Assembly: GCA_002422685.1 (NCBI GenBank)
Contig: DITC01000053.1
Span: 769-34,942 of the forward strand
Length of the DNA stretch: 34,174 nucleotides
Direction: 5' to 3'
DNA from: Thauera sp. UBA6194
GTDB lineage: Bacteria; Pseudomonadota; Gammaproteobacteria; Burkholderiales; Rhodocyclaceae
The translations under genes and the position numbers were made by a program. How positions within the stretch are numbered: position 1 is the stretch's first letter; each line of letters begins with the position of its first letter. Under the pieces are notes generated by a model, which made no database searches, was not told the origin of the DNA, and saw only the letters and a list, made by a program, of their open reading frames with translations. Positions 7,080 to 15,601 of the stretch are shown here, piece after piece.

Positions 7080-8054
7080 ATGTCCGAACTGCTGAAGAAC
7101 ATCGACGCCCGCACCCGCCTCGCGGGGACGAACAAACTGGAAATCCTGCTCTTCACCCTCGGGGTGGATGCGCGCACCGGGCGCCGGGAGACCTTCGGCA
7201 TCAACGTGTTCAAGGTGCGCGAGGTGATGCGCACGCCGGCGATCACCGCGGCGCCGGACATGCCCGACGCGGTGCAGGGCATGGTGAGCCTGCGCGGCGC
7301 GCTGGTCCCGGTGGTGGACCTGGGCAGCTACGTGGGCATCGGTGGCGACGCCGCGCGCGACATCATGATCGTCACCGAGTACAACGGCCACACCCAGGGC
7401 TTCCTGGTCGAGGCGGTGGACACGATCCTGCGCCTGGACTGGTCGCACATGCGCGTGCCGCCCGAGATGCTGACCGCGCGCATGGGCGGCCTGGTGACGG
7501 CGGTCACCGAGCTCGACGATGCGCGCCTGGTGATGATGCTCGACGTCGAGCGCGTGCTCTCGGAGACCTCGCATTACGACGACGACTTCATCTTCCGCGA
7601 CATCGCGCCAGTCCCGGGCGGGGATGCGCACGTGGTCTATTTCGCCGACGACTCCTCGGTGGCGCGCAAGCAGATCACGCAGACGCTCGATGCGATGAAC
7701 GTGCGCCATGTGGGCTCGGTCAATGGCCGCCAGGCCTGGGAAGAATTGCGCCGCGTGGCCGCGCATGCCGAGACCAGCGGGCGCAAGGTGCGCGACATCG
7801 TCAGCCTGGTGCTCACCGACGTCGAGATGCCGGAGATGGACGGTTACATGCTGACGCGCCAGATCAAGGCCGACCGGCGCTTCGCCGGCGTGCCGGTGAT
7901 CATGCATTCATCGCTGTCGGGCATGTCGAACCAGCAGCTCGGCCTTTCGGTGGGCGTGGACGAGTACGTGCCGAAGTTCGAGCCCCAGCGGCTCGCGCAG
8001 ACCCTGGCCCGGCGCCTGGGCAGCATCGGCAAGGACATGCCCGAAGGGCGCTGA
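7080..8054 (+). CDS. cheV: CheV-type chemotaxis coupling protein (copy 1)
   Basis: 324 residues: a CheW-like coupling domain (about 1-165) fused to a receiver domain (about 184-320). The receiver has the acidic pair D190-D191, phosphoacceptor Asp247 (LTDVEMPEMDG) and a Lys in YVPKFEP. CheV links chemoreceptors to CheA, and its phosphorylation is thought to tune adaptation or act as a phosphate sink. The ATG at 7080 is chosen because the CheW-like domain begins right after it; the longer open frame upstream lies inside motB in another frame. The Shine-Dalgarno sequence is weak (AGAGA). A close paralogue follows immediately. Confidence 0.95.
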   Translation: MSELLKNIDARTRLAGTNKLEILLFTLGVDARTGRRETFGINVFKVREVMRTPAITAAPDMPDAVQGMVSLRGALVPVVDLGSYVGIGGDAARDIMIVTEYNGHTQGFLVEAVDTILRLDWSHMRVPPEMLTARMGGLVTAVTELDDARLVMMLDVERVLSETSHYDDDFIFRDIAPVPGGDAHVVYFADDSSVARKQITQTLDAMNVRHVGSVNGRQAWEELRRVAAHAETSGRKVRDIVSLVLTDVEMPEMDGYMLTRQIKADRRFAGVPVIMHSSLSGMSNQQLGLSVGVDEYVPKFEPQRLAQTLARRLGSIGKDMPEGR

Positions 8055-8063
8055 GGAGCTCAC

Positions 8064-9023
8064 ATGCACAACACCGAACACGAAGCCTCCGCACTTTTCG
8101 ACGCCGTCGACGGGCGGGCCACGCTCGCGGGCTCGAACCGCATGGAAATCCTGCTCTTCTCGCTCGGCACCGGCGAGCACTTCGGCATCAACGTGTTCAA
8201 GGTACGCGAAGTGTCGAAGACGCCGCTGATCACGCGCACGCCCAACATGCCCGCCGGCGTCGAAGGCCTGATCTCGCTGCGTGGCAACGTCATCCCGGTA
8301 CTGTCGCTGGGCCAGATTCTCGGTCTGACGGCGCCCGGCGCGCCGCGTGGCAGCGCGATGATGGTGACCGAATACAGCAAGCGCACGCTCGGTTTTCTGG
8401 TCGAGTCGGTCGATCGCATCGTGCGCGTCGACTGGGAAAGGGTGCGGGCGCCGGAGAACATGTCCTCCGCCTCGCACGGCTTCATCACCGCGATCACCGA
8501 GCTGGCCGACGGCCGCCTGGTGTCCATCCTGGATGTCGAGTCCATCCTCGCCGAGACGTTCGGCGAGGCCGTCATCGGCGACATCGCACCGATCGCCGAC
8601 GGGCACGAGGTGAGCGTGTTCTTCGTCGACGACTCTGCAGTTGCGCGGCGCAAGATCACCGAGGTGCTCGACCGGCTCGGCGTGCGCCACAAGTACGCGC
8701 AGAACGGACTCGAGGCCTGGAACCGGCTGCAGAGCCTGGCCGACCACGCCGAGCAGACCGGTCGTGTACTGCTCGACGAGGTCGACCTCATCATGGTGGA
8801 CGCCGAGATGCCCGAGATGGACGGCTACGTGCTGACACGCAACATCAAGGCCGACGCGCGCTTCGCGGGGATCCCGGTGGTCATGCACTCGTCGCTGTCC
8901 TCCGAGGCCAACCGCGCGATGGGCAAGCGCGTCGGGGTGGACGCCTACGTGGCAAAATTCGACGCCGAAGTGCTGGCCGACACCATCCGCCCGATGCTCC
9001 AGCGTGGGCCTCGCGCATCGTGA
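8064..9023 (+). CDS. cheV: CheV-type chemotaxis coupling protein (copy 2)
   Basis: 319 residues with the same CheW-receiver arrangement as the gene before it, and extensive similarity along its whole length (shared HFGINVFKVREV-like and MHSSLS blocks). The receiver residues D189-D190 and phosphoacceptor Asp246 (MVDAEMPEMDG) are intact, so both copies look functional. GAGGAG (8053-8058) overlaps the stop codon of copy 1 and serves the ATG at 8064, so the two are translationally coupled. Tandem duplication followed by divergence is the simplest origin; the two may serve different receptors. Confidence 0.95.
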   Translation: MHNTEHEASALFDAVDGRATLAGSNRMEILLFSLGTGEHFGINVFKVREVSKTPLITRTPNMPAGVEGLISLRGNVIPVLSLGQILGLTAPGAPRGSAMMVTEYSKRTLGFLVESVDRIVRVDWERVRAPENMSSASHGFITAITELADGRLVSILDVESILAETFGEAVIGDIAPIADGHEVSVFFVDDSAVARRKITEVLDRLGVRHKYAQNGLEAWNRLQSLADHAEQTGRVLLDEVDLIMVDAEMPEMDGYVLTRNIKADARFAGIPVVMHSSLSSEANRAMGKRVGVDAYVAKFDAEVLADTIRPMLQRGPRAS

Positions 9024-9055
9024 CCGGTCACGGCAGCCAGAACGGAGAACATTAA

Positions 9056-9454
9056 ATGGCCGACCCAAAAATGCGATTCCTCGTCGTCGACGATTTTTCC
9101 ACCATGCGCCGCATCGTGCGCAACCTGCTCAAGGAGCTGGGCTATTCCAACGTCGACGAGGCCGAGGACGGTGCGGTCGCGCTGCAAAAGCTCAAGAGCG
9201 CGCCCTACGACTTCGTCGTCACCGACTGGAACATGCCGAACATGGACGGGCTCGCGCTGCTGCAGTCCATCCGCCGCACGCCCCAGCTCAAGCACCTGCC
9301 GGTGCTGATGGTGACCGCCGAGGCCAAGAAGGAAAACATCATCGCCGCGGCCCAGGCGGGCGCGAGCGGCTATGTGGTGAAACCCTTCACCGCGGCCACG
9401 CTGGCCGAAAAGCTGGAAAAGATATTCGAGAAGATGGCGCGTCCGCAGCCCTGA
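9056..9454 (+). CDS. cheY: CheY, chemotaxis response regulator
   Basis: 132 residues, a single receiver domain. All CheY landmarks fall at E. coli numbering: Asp12, Asp13, phosphoacceptor Asp57 (TDWNMPNMDG), Thr87, Tyr106 and Lys109. Phosphorylated by CheA, it binds FliM and CheZ and changes flagellar rotation. Ribosome binding site GGAG lies upstream (in AACGGAGAAC). cheZ follows 31 nt later, matching the enteric-type CheY-CheZ pairing. Confidence 0.98.
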   Translation: MADPKMRFLVVDDFSTMRRIVRNLLKELGYSNVDEAEDGAVALQKLKSAPYDFVVTDWNMPNMDGLALLQSIRRTPQLKHLPVLMVTAEAKKENIIAAAQAGASGYVVKPFTAATLAEKLEKIFEKMARPQP

Positions 9455-9485
9455 TCGGGCTGGGTGCGGAGCACGGAGCGGGAAC

Positions 9486-10382
9486 ATGATCAATAGGCCC
9501 AGAAACGATGATGCCGGCGACTCGGACGAGTTGCAGGCGCTGTTCGACAGTATTGCAGCCAACCCTCAAGGCGAGCCCGCAGCGGGCAGCGCCTCCTGCG
9601 CACCGTTCGCGCCGGCGAGCGGGGGCAGCGGTGACGATGGTGACAACGACGAGTTGCAGGCGCTGTTCGATGCAGTGGCGGAGCAGGCGTCGGCAGGCGG
9701 AGAGCGGGCGCCCGCCGCGGCCGCAGCTGCGGGCATTGCCGGCGCCGAAGCGCAGCCCGGCGTGGCGGCGCCGATGGACGCCGAGTCCGTCTTCAATCGC
9801 CTCGGCCAGCTCACGCGCCAGGTGCATGATTCGCTGCGCGAGCTCGGCCTCGACGAGGCCCTGCAGGTGGCCGCCGAAGCGATTCCCGACGCCCGCCAAC
9901 GCCTGGCCTACATTGCCCGCACCACCGAGGAAGCGGCGAGCAAGGTCCTGAACGCCACCGACCTCGCGCGCCCGATCCAGAGTGCACTCGGCAAGGACGC
10001 CACGCAGCTCGCGGCGCGCTGGGACGAACTCTATGCAGGGCGCCTCTCGCCCGAGGCCTTTCGCGAGCTGAGCACCGACACGCGCGGCTTCCTCGACAGC
10101 GTGACCGAGGGCTGCCGGGAGACCGACGCCCAGCTGCACGAGATCATGATGGCGCAGGACTTTCAGGACCTGACCGGGCAGGTGATCAAGCGCGTCGTCG
10201 ATCTCGCGCACACGCTCGAGACACAGCTGCTGCAGGTGCTGCTCGAGGCCGCCCCGCCCGGGGTGCGCGTCGATCGCCCGGAGGGGCTGCTCAATGGCCC
10301 GGTGGTCAATGCCGAAGGGCGCAAGGATGTCCTCACCAGCCAGGCTCAGGTCGACGATCTGCTCGAGAGCCTTGGCTTCTGA
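9486..10382 (+). CDS. cheZ: CheZ, CheY-P phosphatase with long N-terminal extension
   Basis: 298 residues, against about 214 in E. coli. The core begins near residue 98 (DAESVFNRLGQLTRQVHDSLRELGLD) and contains the catalytic DLTGQ motif with Asp228 and Gln232 (E. coli D143, Q147). The C-terminal CheY-binding peptide is present (QVDDLLESLGF, 288-298). The extra N-terminal 97 residues are Ala/Gly/acid-rich and carry the motif DELQALFD twice (14-21 and 55-62), encoded by a 23-nt perfect direct repeat. The motif resembles the C-terminal CheY-binding helix and the EIDALL peptide of FliM. The gene lies between cheY and cheA. Confidence 0.95.
   Translation: MINRPRNDDAGDSDELQALFDSIAANPQGEPAAGSASCAPFAPASGGSGDDGDNDELQALFDAVAEQASAGGERAPAAAAAAGIAGAEAQPGVAAPMDAESVFNRLGQLTRQVHDSLRELGLDEALQVAAEAIPDARQRLAYIARTTEEAASKVLNATDLARPIQSALGKDATQLAARWDELYAGRLSPEAFRELSTDTRGFLDSVTEGCRETDAQLHEIMMAQDFQDLTGQVIKRVVDLAHTLETQLLQVLLEAAPPGVRVDRPEGLLNGPVVNAEGRKDVLTSQAQVDDLLESLGF
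9525..9670 (+). repeat. 23-nt perfect direct repeat inside cheZ
   Basis: The 23-nt segments 9525-9547 and 9648-9670 are identical and lie 123 nt (41 codons) apart, in the same reading frame. Each encodes DELQALFD. Nucleotide identity, not only protein similarity, suggests a fairly recent duplication or gene conversion within the N-terminal extension. Confidence 0.85.
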
Positions 10383-10442
10383 ACACCCCGCAGCGCAGGG
10401 TGGGCCGCAGCGGCGGCGAAAACAGCTGGAGCGAGTTTCAAG

Positions 10443-12359
10443 ATGAGTGATTTTTCGGGAATGGAGGAGCTGCTGCAGGACTTCCTCGTCGAGGCCGGGG
10501 ATCTGCTGTCCGGGGTGGATAACAAGCTCGTCGACCTCGAGCGCTCGCCGCACGACCGTGGCCTGCTGAACGACATCTTCCGTGGCTTCCACACCATCAA
10601 AGGGGGCGCGGGCTTTCTGAGCGCCACCGAGCTCGTCACCCTGTGTCACCTCACCGAGAGCCTGTTCGACAAGCTGCGCAACGGCGAGCTCGAGATCTCC
10701 TCCGAGCGCATGGACGTGATCCTGGCGGCGACCGCGACCGTGCGCGACATGTTTACCGAGCTCGAGCGCGGGGTGCAGCCTTCGCCGGCATCGTCCTCGC
10801 TGCTCGAGGCGCTGCGCGCATCGCTCGAAGGCGAGGCCGCAGCTGCCCCGGTCGCCGTGCCGACACCCGCACCGGCGCCGGCCTCCCGGCCAACGGTGAT
10901 GCCCGCGGCCGTGCCGCGCGAAGGCGGCCCGGATTGGGACGCGCTGTACGCGATCGTGACCGGCCACACCCTCTCGGCGCCGGCCAGCGCAGCGGCGCCG
11001 CAGCCCGCCGAGCCCCCAAGCGGCGCGGCCGCCGCCGAGCACAAGCCCGAAGCCATCATCAAGGCGGCGCTCGGCCGGCGTGCGACCGACAAACCCGGCG
11101 CGCAAGGGCCGACCGGCCGGCGCGAGGGTGAGCGCCAGCGCGACAACTCGATCCGCGTCGACACCGCGCGGCTCGACCAGGTGCTCAACCTCTCGGGCGA
11201 GATCGGCCTCACCAAGAACCGGCTCAACGCGTTGCGCAGCGACATCCTGAGCGGGCGCAACGACACCGAGACCCTGCACGCGCTCGACCTCGCCGTCAGC
11301 CAGCTCGATCTGCTCGTCTCCGATCTGCAGAACGCGGTGATGAAGACGCGCATGCAGCCGATCGGCCGCCTGTTCCAGAAGTACCCGCGCATCGCGCGCG
11401 ATCTCGCGCGCAGCCTGGGCAAGGATGTCGAGCTCATGCTCGTGGGCGAGGAGACCGAGATCGACAAGACGATGATCGAGGATCTGTCCGACCCGATCAT
11501 CCACCTCATCCGCAACGCGGTGGATCACGGCGTGGAGGACGCCCCCGGGCGCGCCGCCGCCGGCAAGCCGGCGCGCTCGGTGGTCAAGCTCGAGGCGCGT
11601 CAGGAGGGTGACCACATCGTCATCATGATCGCTGACGACGGGCGCGGCATGGACGCAGAGCGCCTGCGCGCGAAGGCGTTGTCCAAAGGCCTGATCAGCG
11701 AGGAAGAGGCCAGCACGCTCGACGAGCGCCAGAGCTACAACCTCATCTTCCTGCCCGGCTTCTCGATGGCGGAGAAGGTCTCCGACGTCTCGGGCCGCGG
11801 GGTGGGCATGGATGTGGTGCGCACCAACATCCAGAAGCTCAACGGCACCATCGAGATCCGCTCGCAGCTCGGCAAGGGCACGACGCTGCTCATCCACCTG
11901 CCGCTGACACTGGCCATCCTGCCGGTGCTGCTGGTGCGCCTGGGCGAACAACCCTTTGCCGTGCCGCTGTCGATGGTGCGCGAGATCCTGCCCATCGTGG
12001 CGAACGACATCCAGGATGTGGGCGGCAAGGCGACGATGGTGGTGCGCGGCGAGGTGCTGCCGATCGTGCCGCTGTCCTCACTGCTCGGCTGGCCGCGCGA
12101 GCGCGCCCCGCAGTACGGGGTGCTGATGCAGGCCGCGGAGTGGTCGTTCATCCTTGCGGTCGACAGCTTCGCCGGACGTGAGGACGCGGTGATCAAGTCG
12201 CTCGACGATTTTCGCCCCAAGGGCGTGGCCGGCGTCACCACGCTGTCGAGCGGGCAGATCGTGCTCATCCTCGACATGAAGGAGCTGCTCGAATCCGCCG
12301 GCGATCGGCGCGGCGTGTCGCGCGCCCGTCTGCTCGAGGCCGAGGCCGTGCCCGCCTGA
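10443..12359 (+). CDS. cheA: CheA, chemotaxis histidine kinase
   Basis: 638 residues. P1 phosphotransfer domain at about 1-110 with His50 (GFHTIKGGAGFL). Residues about 130-233 form an Ala/Pro-rich linker in which no P2 CheY-binding domain is recognisable. P3 dimerisation runs about 235-300 (SIRVDTARLDQVLNLSGEIG). The P4 kinase has N-box HLIRNAVDHG (354-363), DDGRGMD (398-404) and GRGVGMD (451-457). A P5 CheW-like domain runs about 490-625. CheA autophosphorylates in response to receptors and passes phosphate to CheY and the CheV receivers. It is the last gene of the block; no cheW, cheR, cheB or receptor gene is inside the window. Confidence 0.97.
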   Translation: MSDFSGMEELLQDFLVEAGDLLSGVDNKLVDLERSPHDRGLLNDIFRGFHTIKGGAGFLSATELVTLCHLTESLFDKLRNGELEISSERMDVILAATATVRDMFTELERGVQPSPASSSLLEALRASLEGEAAAAPVAVPTPAPAPASRPTVMPAAVPREGGPDWDALYAIVTGHTLSAPASAAAPQPAEPPSGAAAAEHKPEAIIKAALGRRATDKPGAQGPTGRREGERQRDNSIRVDTARLDQVLNLSGEIGLTKNRLNALRSDILSGRNDTETLHALDLAVSQLDLLVSDLQNAVMKTRMQPIGRLFQKYPRIARDLARSLGKDVELMLVGEETEIDKTMIEDLSDPIIHLIRNAVDHGVEDAPGRAAAGKPARSVVKLEARQEGDHIVIMIADDGRGMDAERLRAKALSKGLISEEEASTLDERQSYNLIFLPGFSMAEKVSDVSGRGVGMDVVRTNIQKLNGTIEIRSQLGKGTTLLIHLPLTLAILPVLLVRLGEQPFAVPLSMVREILPIVANDIQDVGGKATMVVRGEVLPIVPLSSLLGWPRERAPQYGVLMQAAEWSFILAVDSFAGREDAVIKSLDDFRPKGVAGVTTLSSGQIVLILDMKELLESAGDRRGVSRARLLEAEAVPA

Positions 12360-12413
12360 GTGCGCCGCGCAGCGCCCGGTCCGGGGCGGGTTGGCGCGGC
12401 GGGTTCGGAGCGC

Positions 12414-13490
12414 TCAGGCAGTCAGTTCGAGCAGGCCCGCGAAGGCCTGCTCGAACTGTTTCAGGCCCTCCTGTTGCAACTGCTCGCCGACCGCGACCAG
12501 GTCGATGCCCGCCGCCGCGAGCGCGGTGAAGTGCTGCGCTGCCTGTTCGACCTCGGTTTCGAGGGTGTCCGCGACGCGGCCGTGATCGAGCAGCGCGGCC
12601 AGCGTGGCGTCGGGCAGGGTGTTGATGGTTTCGGGGCCGATCAGCGGTTCGACGTAGAGCAGGTCGCTGTAGGCGGGGTTCTTGGTGCCGGTGCTCGCCC
12701 ACAGCATGTACTGCGGCCGCGCGCCGGCCTTGGCCAGGCCCTCGAAGCCGGCGCCGTGGAAGCGTTCCTGGTAGGCCTCGTAGGCCAGCCGTGCCATGGC
12801 CACGGCGGTCTGCCCACGCAGCGAGAGCAGGTCGCCGCCACGGTCTTCGAGCAGCGTGTCGACCAGGGTGTCGACGCGCGACAGGAAGAGGCTCGCCACC
12901 GACATGACCTTCGATACGTCACCGCCCGCATCCTGCAGCCGGCGCAGCCCGCGCAGGTAGGCTTCGGCCACGGCGTCACAGTGCGCGAGCGAGAACATCA
13001 GGGTGACGTTGACGCTGACCCCCGCGCCGATGAGGTGCTCGATGGCGGTCAGGCCGGACGTGGTGGCGGGCACCTTTATGAGCAGGTTGGCGCGATCGAC
13101 CGCGGCCTTCAGGCGCAGCCCGGCCGCCACGGTGCCTTCGGCGTCGTGAGCGAGCGCGGGGGAGACCTCGAGGCTGACATAGCCGGCCGTGCCGCCGCTG
13201 TCGCGATGCACCGGCGCGAGCAGATCGCAGGCGCGTTGCACGTCGGGGATGACCAGGGCTTCGTAGCGTGCTTCCGGGCTCAGCGCTTGCTGCTTGAGCG
13301 TGGCGAGGTCGTCCTCGTAGTAGCGCTTGCCGGCGATCGCCTTGTGGAAGATCGCCGGATTTGTGGTCACGCCGGCCACGCCGTCGTCGGCGATGAAGCG
13401 CGCGAGGTGGCCGTCGTTGAGCAGGGTGCGGGAGAGGTTGTCGAGCCAGATCTGCTGGCCGTGCTGGCGTACCTGGAGCAGCGGGTTCAT
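12414..13490 (-). CDS. tal: Transaldolase
   Basis: 358 residues from the ATG at 13490, which has AGGTAAG just upstream. Transaldolase moves a three-carbon unit between sedoheptulose-7-phosphate and glyceraldehyde-3-phosphate in the non-oxidative pentose phosphate pathway. The family signatures are GVTTNPAIF (about 40-48) and LLIKVPAT with the Schiff-base Lys139. The length places it in the longer class of about 360 residues found in actinobacteria, cyanobacteria and many betaproteobacteria. It is convergent with cheA (54-nt gap) and its 3' end contains a large perfect hairpin. Confidence 0.95.
   Translation of the reverse strand: MNPLLQVRQHGQQIWLDNLSRTLLNDGHLARFIADDGVAGVTTNPAIFHKAIAGKRYYEDDLATLKQQALSPEARYEALVIPDVQRACDLLAPVHRDSGGTAGYVSLEVSPALAHDAEGTVAAGLRLKAAVDRANLLIKVPATTSGLTAIEHLIGAGVSVNVTLMFSLAHCDAVAEAYLRGLRRLQDAGGDVSKVMSVASLFLSRVDTLVDTLLEDRGGDLLSLRGQTAVAMARLAYEAYQERFHGAGFEGLAKAGARPQYMLWASTGTKNPAYSDLLYVEPLIGPETINTLPDATLAALLDHGRVADTLETEVEQAAQHFTALAAAGIDLVAVGEQLQQEGLKQFEQAFAGLLELTA
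12423..12458 (-). repeat. 15-bp perfect inverted repeat in the 3' end of tal
   Basis: CAGTTCGAGCAGGCC (12423-12437) and GGCCTGCTCGAACTG (12444-12458) are exact complements around the 6-nt loop CGCGAA. The element lies inside the last codons of tal, just before the convergent cheA end. No T-run follows on either strand, so it is not a classical terminator, but such a strong stem could pause or protect transcripts arriving from both sides. Confidence 0.7.
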
Positions 13491-13842
13491 CGTCTTACCT
13501 GGAGTGTCGTGGAAACGGGGCCCTGGCAGGGGGGTGTCTGTGCGGGCGGCGGGAAGCCAGGATTTTGCCTTGAAAGGACGGCGTTGTGCCGTGTTGCATT
13601 GGTGGTTAATTGCTTGTGTGCGAACCATCTCTAGTCGCAGGCTTGGCGCGGGGGACGCGCACGGGGTGTTCCTTCCGGGGCTGCACCGCTGCGCGTTGCT
13701 TTGCGGAGGGCATGCAAATGAGCGCTCTCGCTTCGCTCGGCTCGGACAGTCCGAGCCCGAAGGGCGAGTTCCGCAGCCTCGGAGGGAACGCCCCGCGCGT
13801 CCCCGGCGGATTCAAGTCACCGCCGCTGTGCGTCCAAGTCCT
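13491..13842. other. 352-bp gap between truC and tal with a palindromic element
   Basis: No convincing gene. The tal ribosome binding site is at the left end. A strong palindrome GGCTCGGAC-A-GTCCGAGCC (13739-13757), extended by CTTCG (13731-13735) and CGAAG (13758-13762), lies in the right half, followed by a GC-rich stretch to the truC stop. A short reading frame on the plus strand (ATG at 13712) crosses the palindrome but has no ribosome binding site and runs antisense into truC, so I do not call it. The element may be a dispersed REP-like repeat. Confidence 0.5.
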
Positions 13843-14637
13843 TCAAATCCGTGACTCAAGCTGCCAGCCCAGCCCCTCGAGCACCGATGCGAAATCCTCC
13901 GCCACCGGCGCCACGATCTCCAGCGGCGCCTCCGTCACCGGATGCGCCAGCGCCAGCCGGGTGCAGGCCAGCAGCAGACGGTGGCTGCCGAAGAGGTCCT
14001 GGAACAGGCGGTTGTGACGGCCCTTGCCGTAAGTGGCGTCGCCGATGATCGGGTGGGCGATGTGCTTGAGATGGCGTCGTAACTGGTGGCGGCGGCCGCT
14101 CTCGGGGAACAGCTCTAAGAGTGCGTAACGGCTGCTGGGGTAGCGGTCGACCGCATGAGGCAACTCGACCGTGGCGAGGCGGCGGAAGCGGGTGCGTGCG
14201 GGCTGTGCGACCGGCTCCTGCGTTGCAGCGTTGGTGGAGTCGCCCTCGTCCAGGTCCTCGGGCAGCGCGTCGCGCGCGCCGGCGCCCTTGCCGCGACTTA
14301 GCTCGACCGGGTCGAGCCGGCGCACCAGCGCATGGTCGATGAGACCGTGCTCGGGCGGATGGCCGCGCACGATCGCGAGGTAGCGCTTGTCCACCGCCTG
14401 TGACTCGAAGCGCTGCGCGAGCGTGCGCGCCACCTCGCGCTCGAGCGCGAACAGCAGCACGCCCGAAGTGCCACGGTCGAGGCGGTGGGCGGGATACACC
14501 CGGCGGCCGATCTGGTCGCGCAGCAGTTGCACCGCGAAGCGCTCCTCGTGGGCGGCGATCGGGCTGCGGTGCACGAGCAGGCCGGAAGGCTTGTGGATCG
14601 CGACCAGCCAGTCGTCGCGGTAGAGGATGTCGAGCAT
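13843..14637 (-). CDS. truC: tRNA pseudouridine(65) synthase TruC
   Basis: 264 residues (E. coli TruC 260). It belongs to the RluA/RluC family of pseudouridine synthases; the closest known pattern is TruC, which modifies U65 of certain tRNAs. Seen directly: the N-terminus MLDILYRDDWLVAIHKPSGLLVHRS, the catalytic motif HRLDRGTSG with Asp54, and RYALLELFPESGRRHQLRRHLKHIAHPIIGD in the second half, all TruC-like. There is no S4 domain. An acidic insertion at about 130-160 is longer than in E. coli. The frame is open further upstream, but that part would be translated from the sodB terminator and is not credible, so the ATG at 14637 is chosen. The Shine-Dalgarno sequence is poor. Confidence 0.88.
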   Translation of the reverse strand: MLDILYRDDWLVAIHKPSGLLVHRSPIAAHEERFAVQLLRDQIGRRVYPAHRLDRGTSGVLLFALEREVARTLAQRFESQAVDKRYLAIVRGHPPEHGLIDHALVRRLDPVELSRGKGAGARDALPEDLDEGDSTNAATQEPVAQPARTRFRRLATVELPHAVDRYPSSRYALLELFPESGRRHQLRRHLKHIAHPIIGDATYGKGRHNRLFQDLFGSHRLLLACTRLALAHPVTEAPLEIVAPVAEDFASVLEGLGWQLESRI

Positions 14638-14730
14638 GCGGCGTGTCTGCGGAGAGGGCGGACCAGGCGGCTGCGGGAGACCCGTCAGCACGTCGGCGGT
14701 GAGGAACGGCGCGCGGAAAGGCAGCGTCGG

Positions 14731-14770
14731 AAAAAACGAAAGCGACCGCGAGGGTCGCTTTCGCATTTTT
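14731..14770 (-). terminator. Terminator of sodB (bidirectional in form)
   Basis: CGAAAGCGACC (14737-14747) and GGTCGCTTTCG (14753-14763) form a perfect 11-bp stem with a 5-nt loop. On the minus strand the stem is followed by TTTTTT (14736-14731), so it ends sodB 31 nt or more after its stop. On the plus strand it is followed by CATTTTT, so it could also stop antisense transcription. Confidence 0.85.
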
Positions 14771-14800
14771 CGTGGCCAGCCAACTGGCTGGTCAAGGAAA

Positions 14801-15385
<585 letters not shown>

Positions 15386-15442
15386 GCGGTTTCTCCTTTG
15401 TCGTTCGATTTGGCTGTCTGCGGGGATGGGTCATGCTTAAAG

Positions 15443-15478
15443 CCAGACTATTTTAGTCTGGATTGAGTTCCCCGGCAA
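15443..15478 (-). promoter_or_regulatory. sodB promoter with palindromic operator over the -10 box
   Basis: On the minus strand TTGCCG (15478-15473), 17 nt, and TAAAAT (15455-15450) form a good sigma-70 promoter ending 65 nt before the sodB ATG. The -10 box is embedded in the 19-bp perfect palindrome CCAGACTAAAATAGTCTGG (15461-15443). An operator in this place would block polymerase. The core GACTAAAATAGTC resembles type-1 IscR (Rrf2 family) sites, which would link sodB to Fe-S status; the identity of the regulator is inference. Confidence 0.65.
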
Positions 15479-15601
15479 TGTCGCGCCCCGCATGGTAAGC
15501 CTATCCGGGGCGTTTGCGGAACACGTCGCGCGGGGCCGACCCTCGCCTGCAGCTGGCCGTATGGCTGTGCGCGGACCTGCCCGGGTCGGCGCGGCGCCGG
15601 C

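Noticed and set aside
9387..11951. Open frame of 854 codons opposite cheZ and cheA
   Set aside because: Antisense shadow of two well-supported chemotaxis genes.
13610..14017. Plus-strand reading frame across the truC-tal gap
   Set aside because: No ribosome binding site, crosses a palindrome and runs antisense into truC; no family resemblance.
14638..14766. 43-codon N-terminal extension of truC
   Set aside because: It would be translated from the sodB terminator hairpin, and TruC proteins begin at the MLDILY equivalent.
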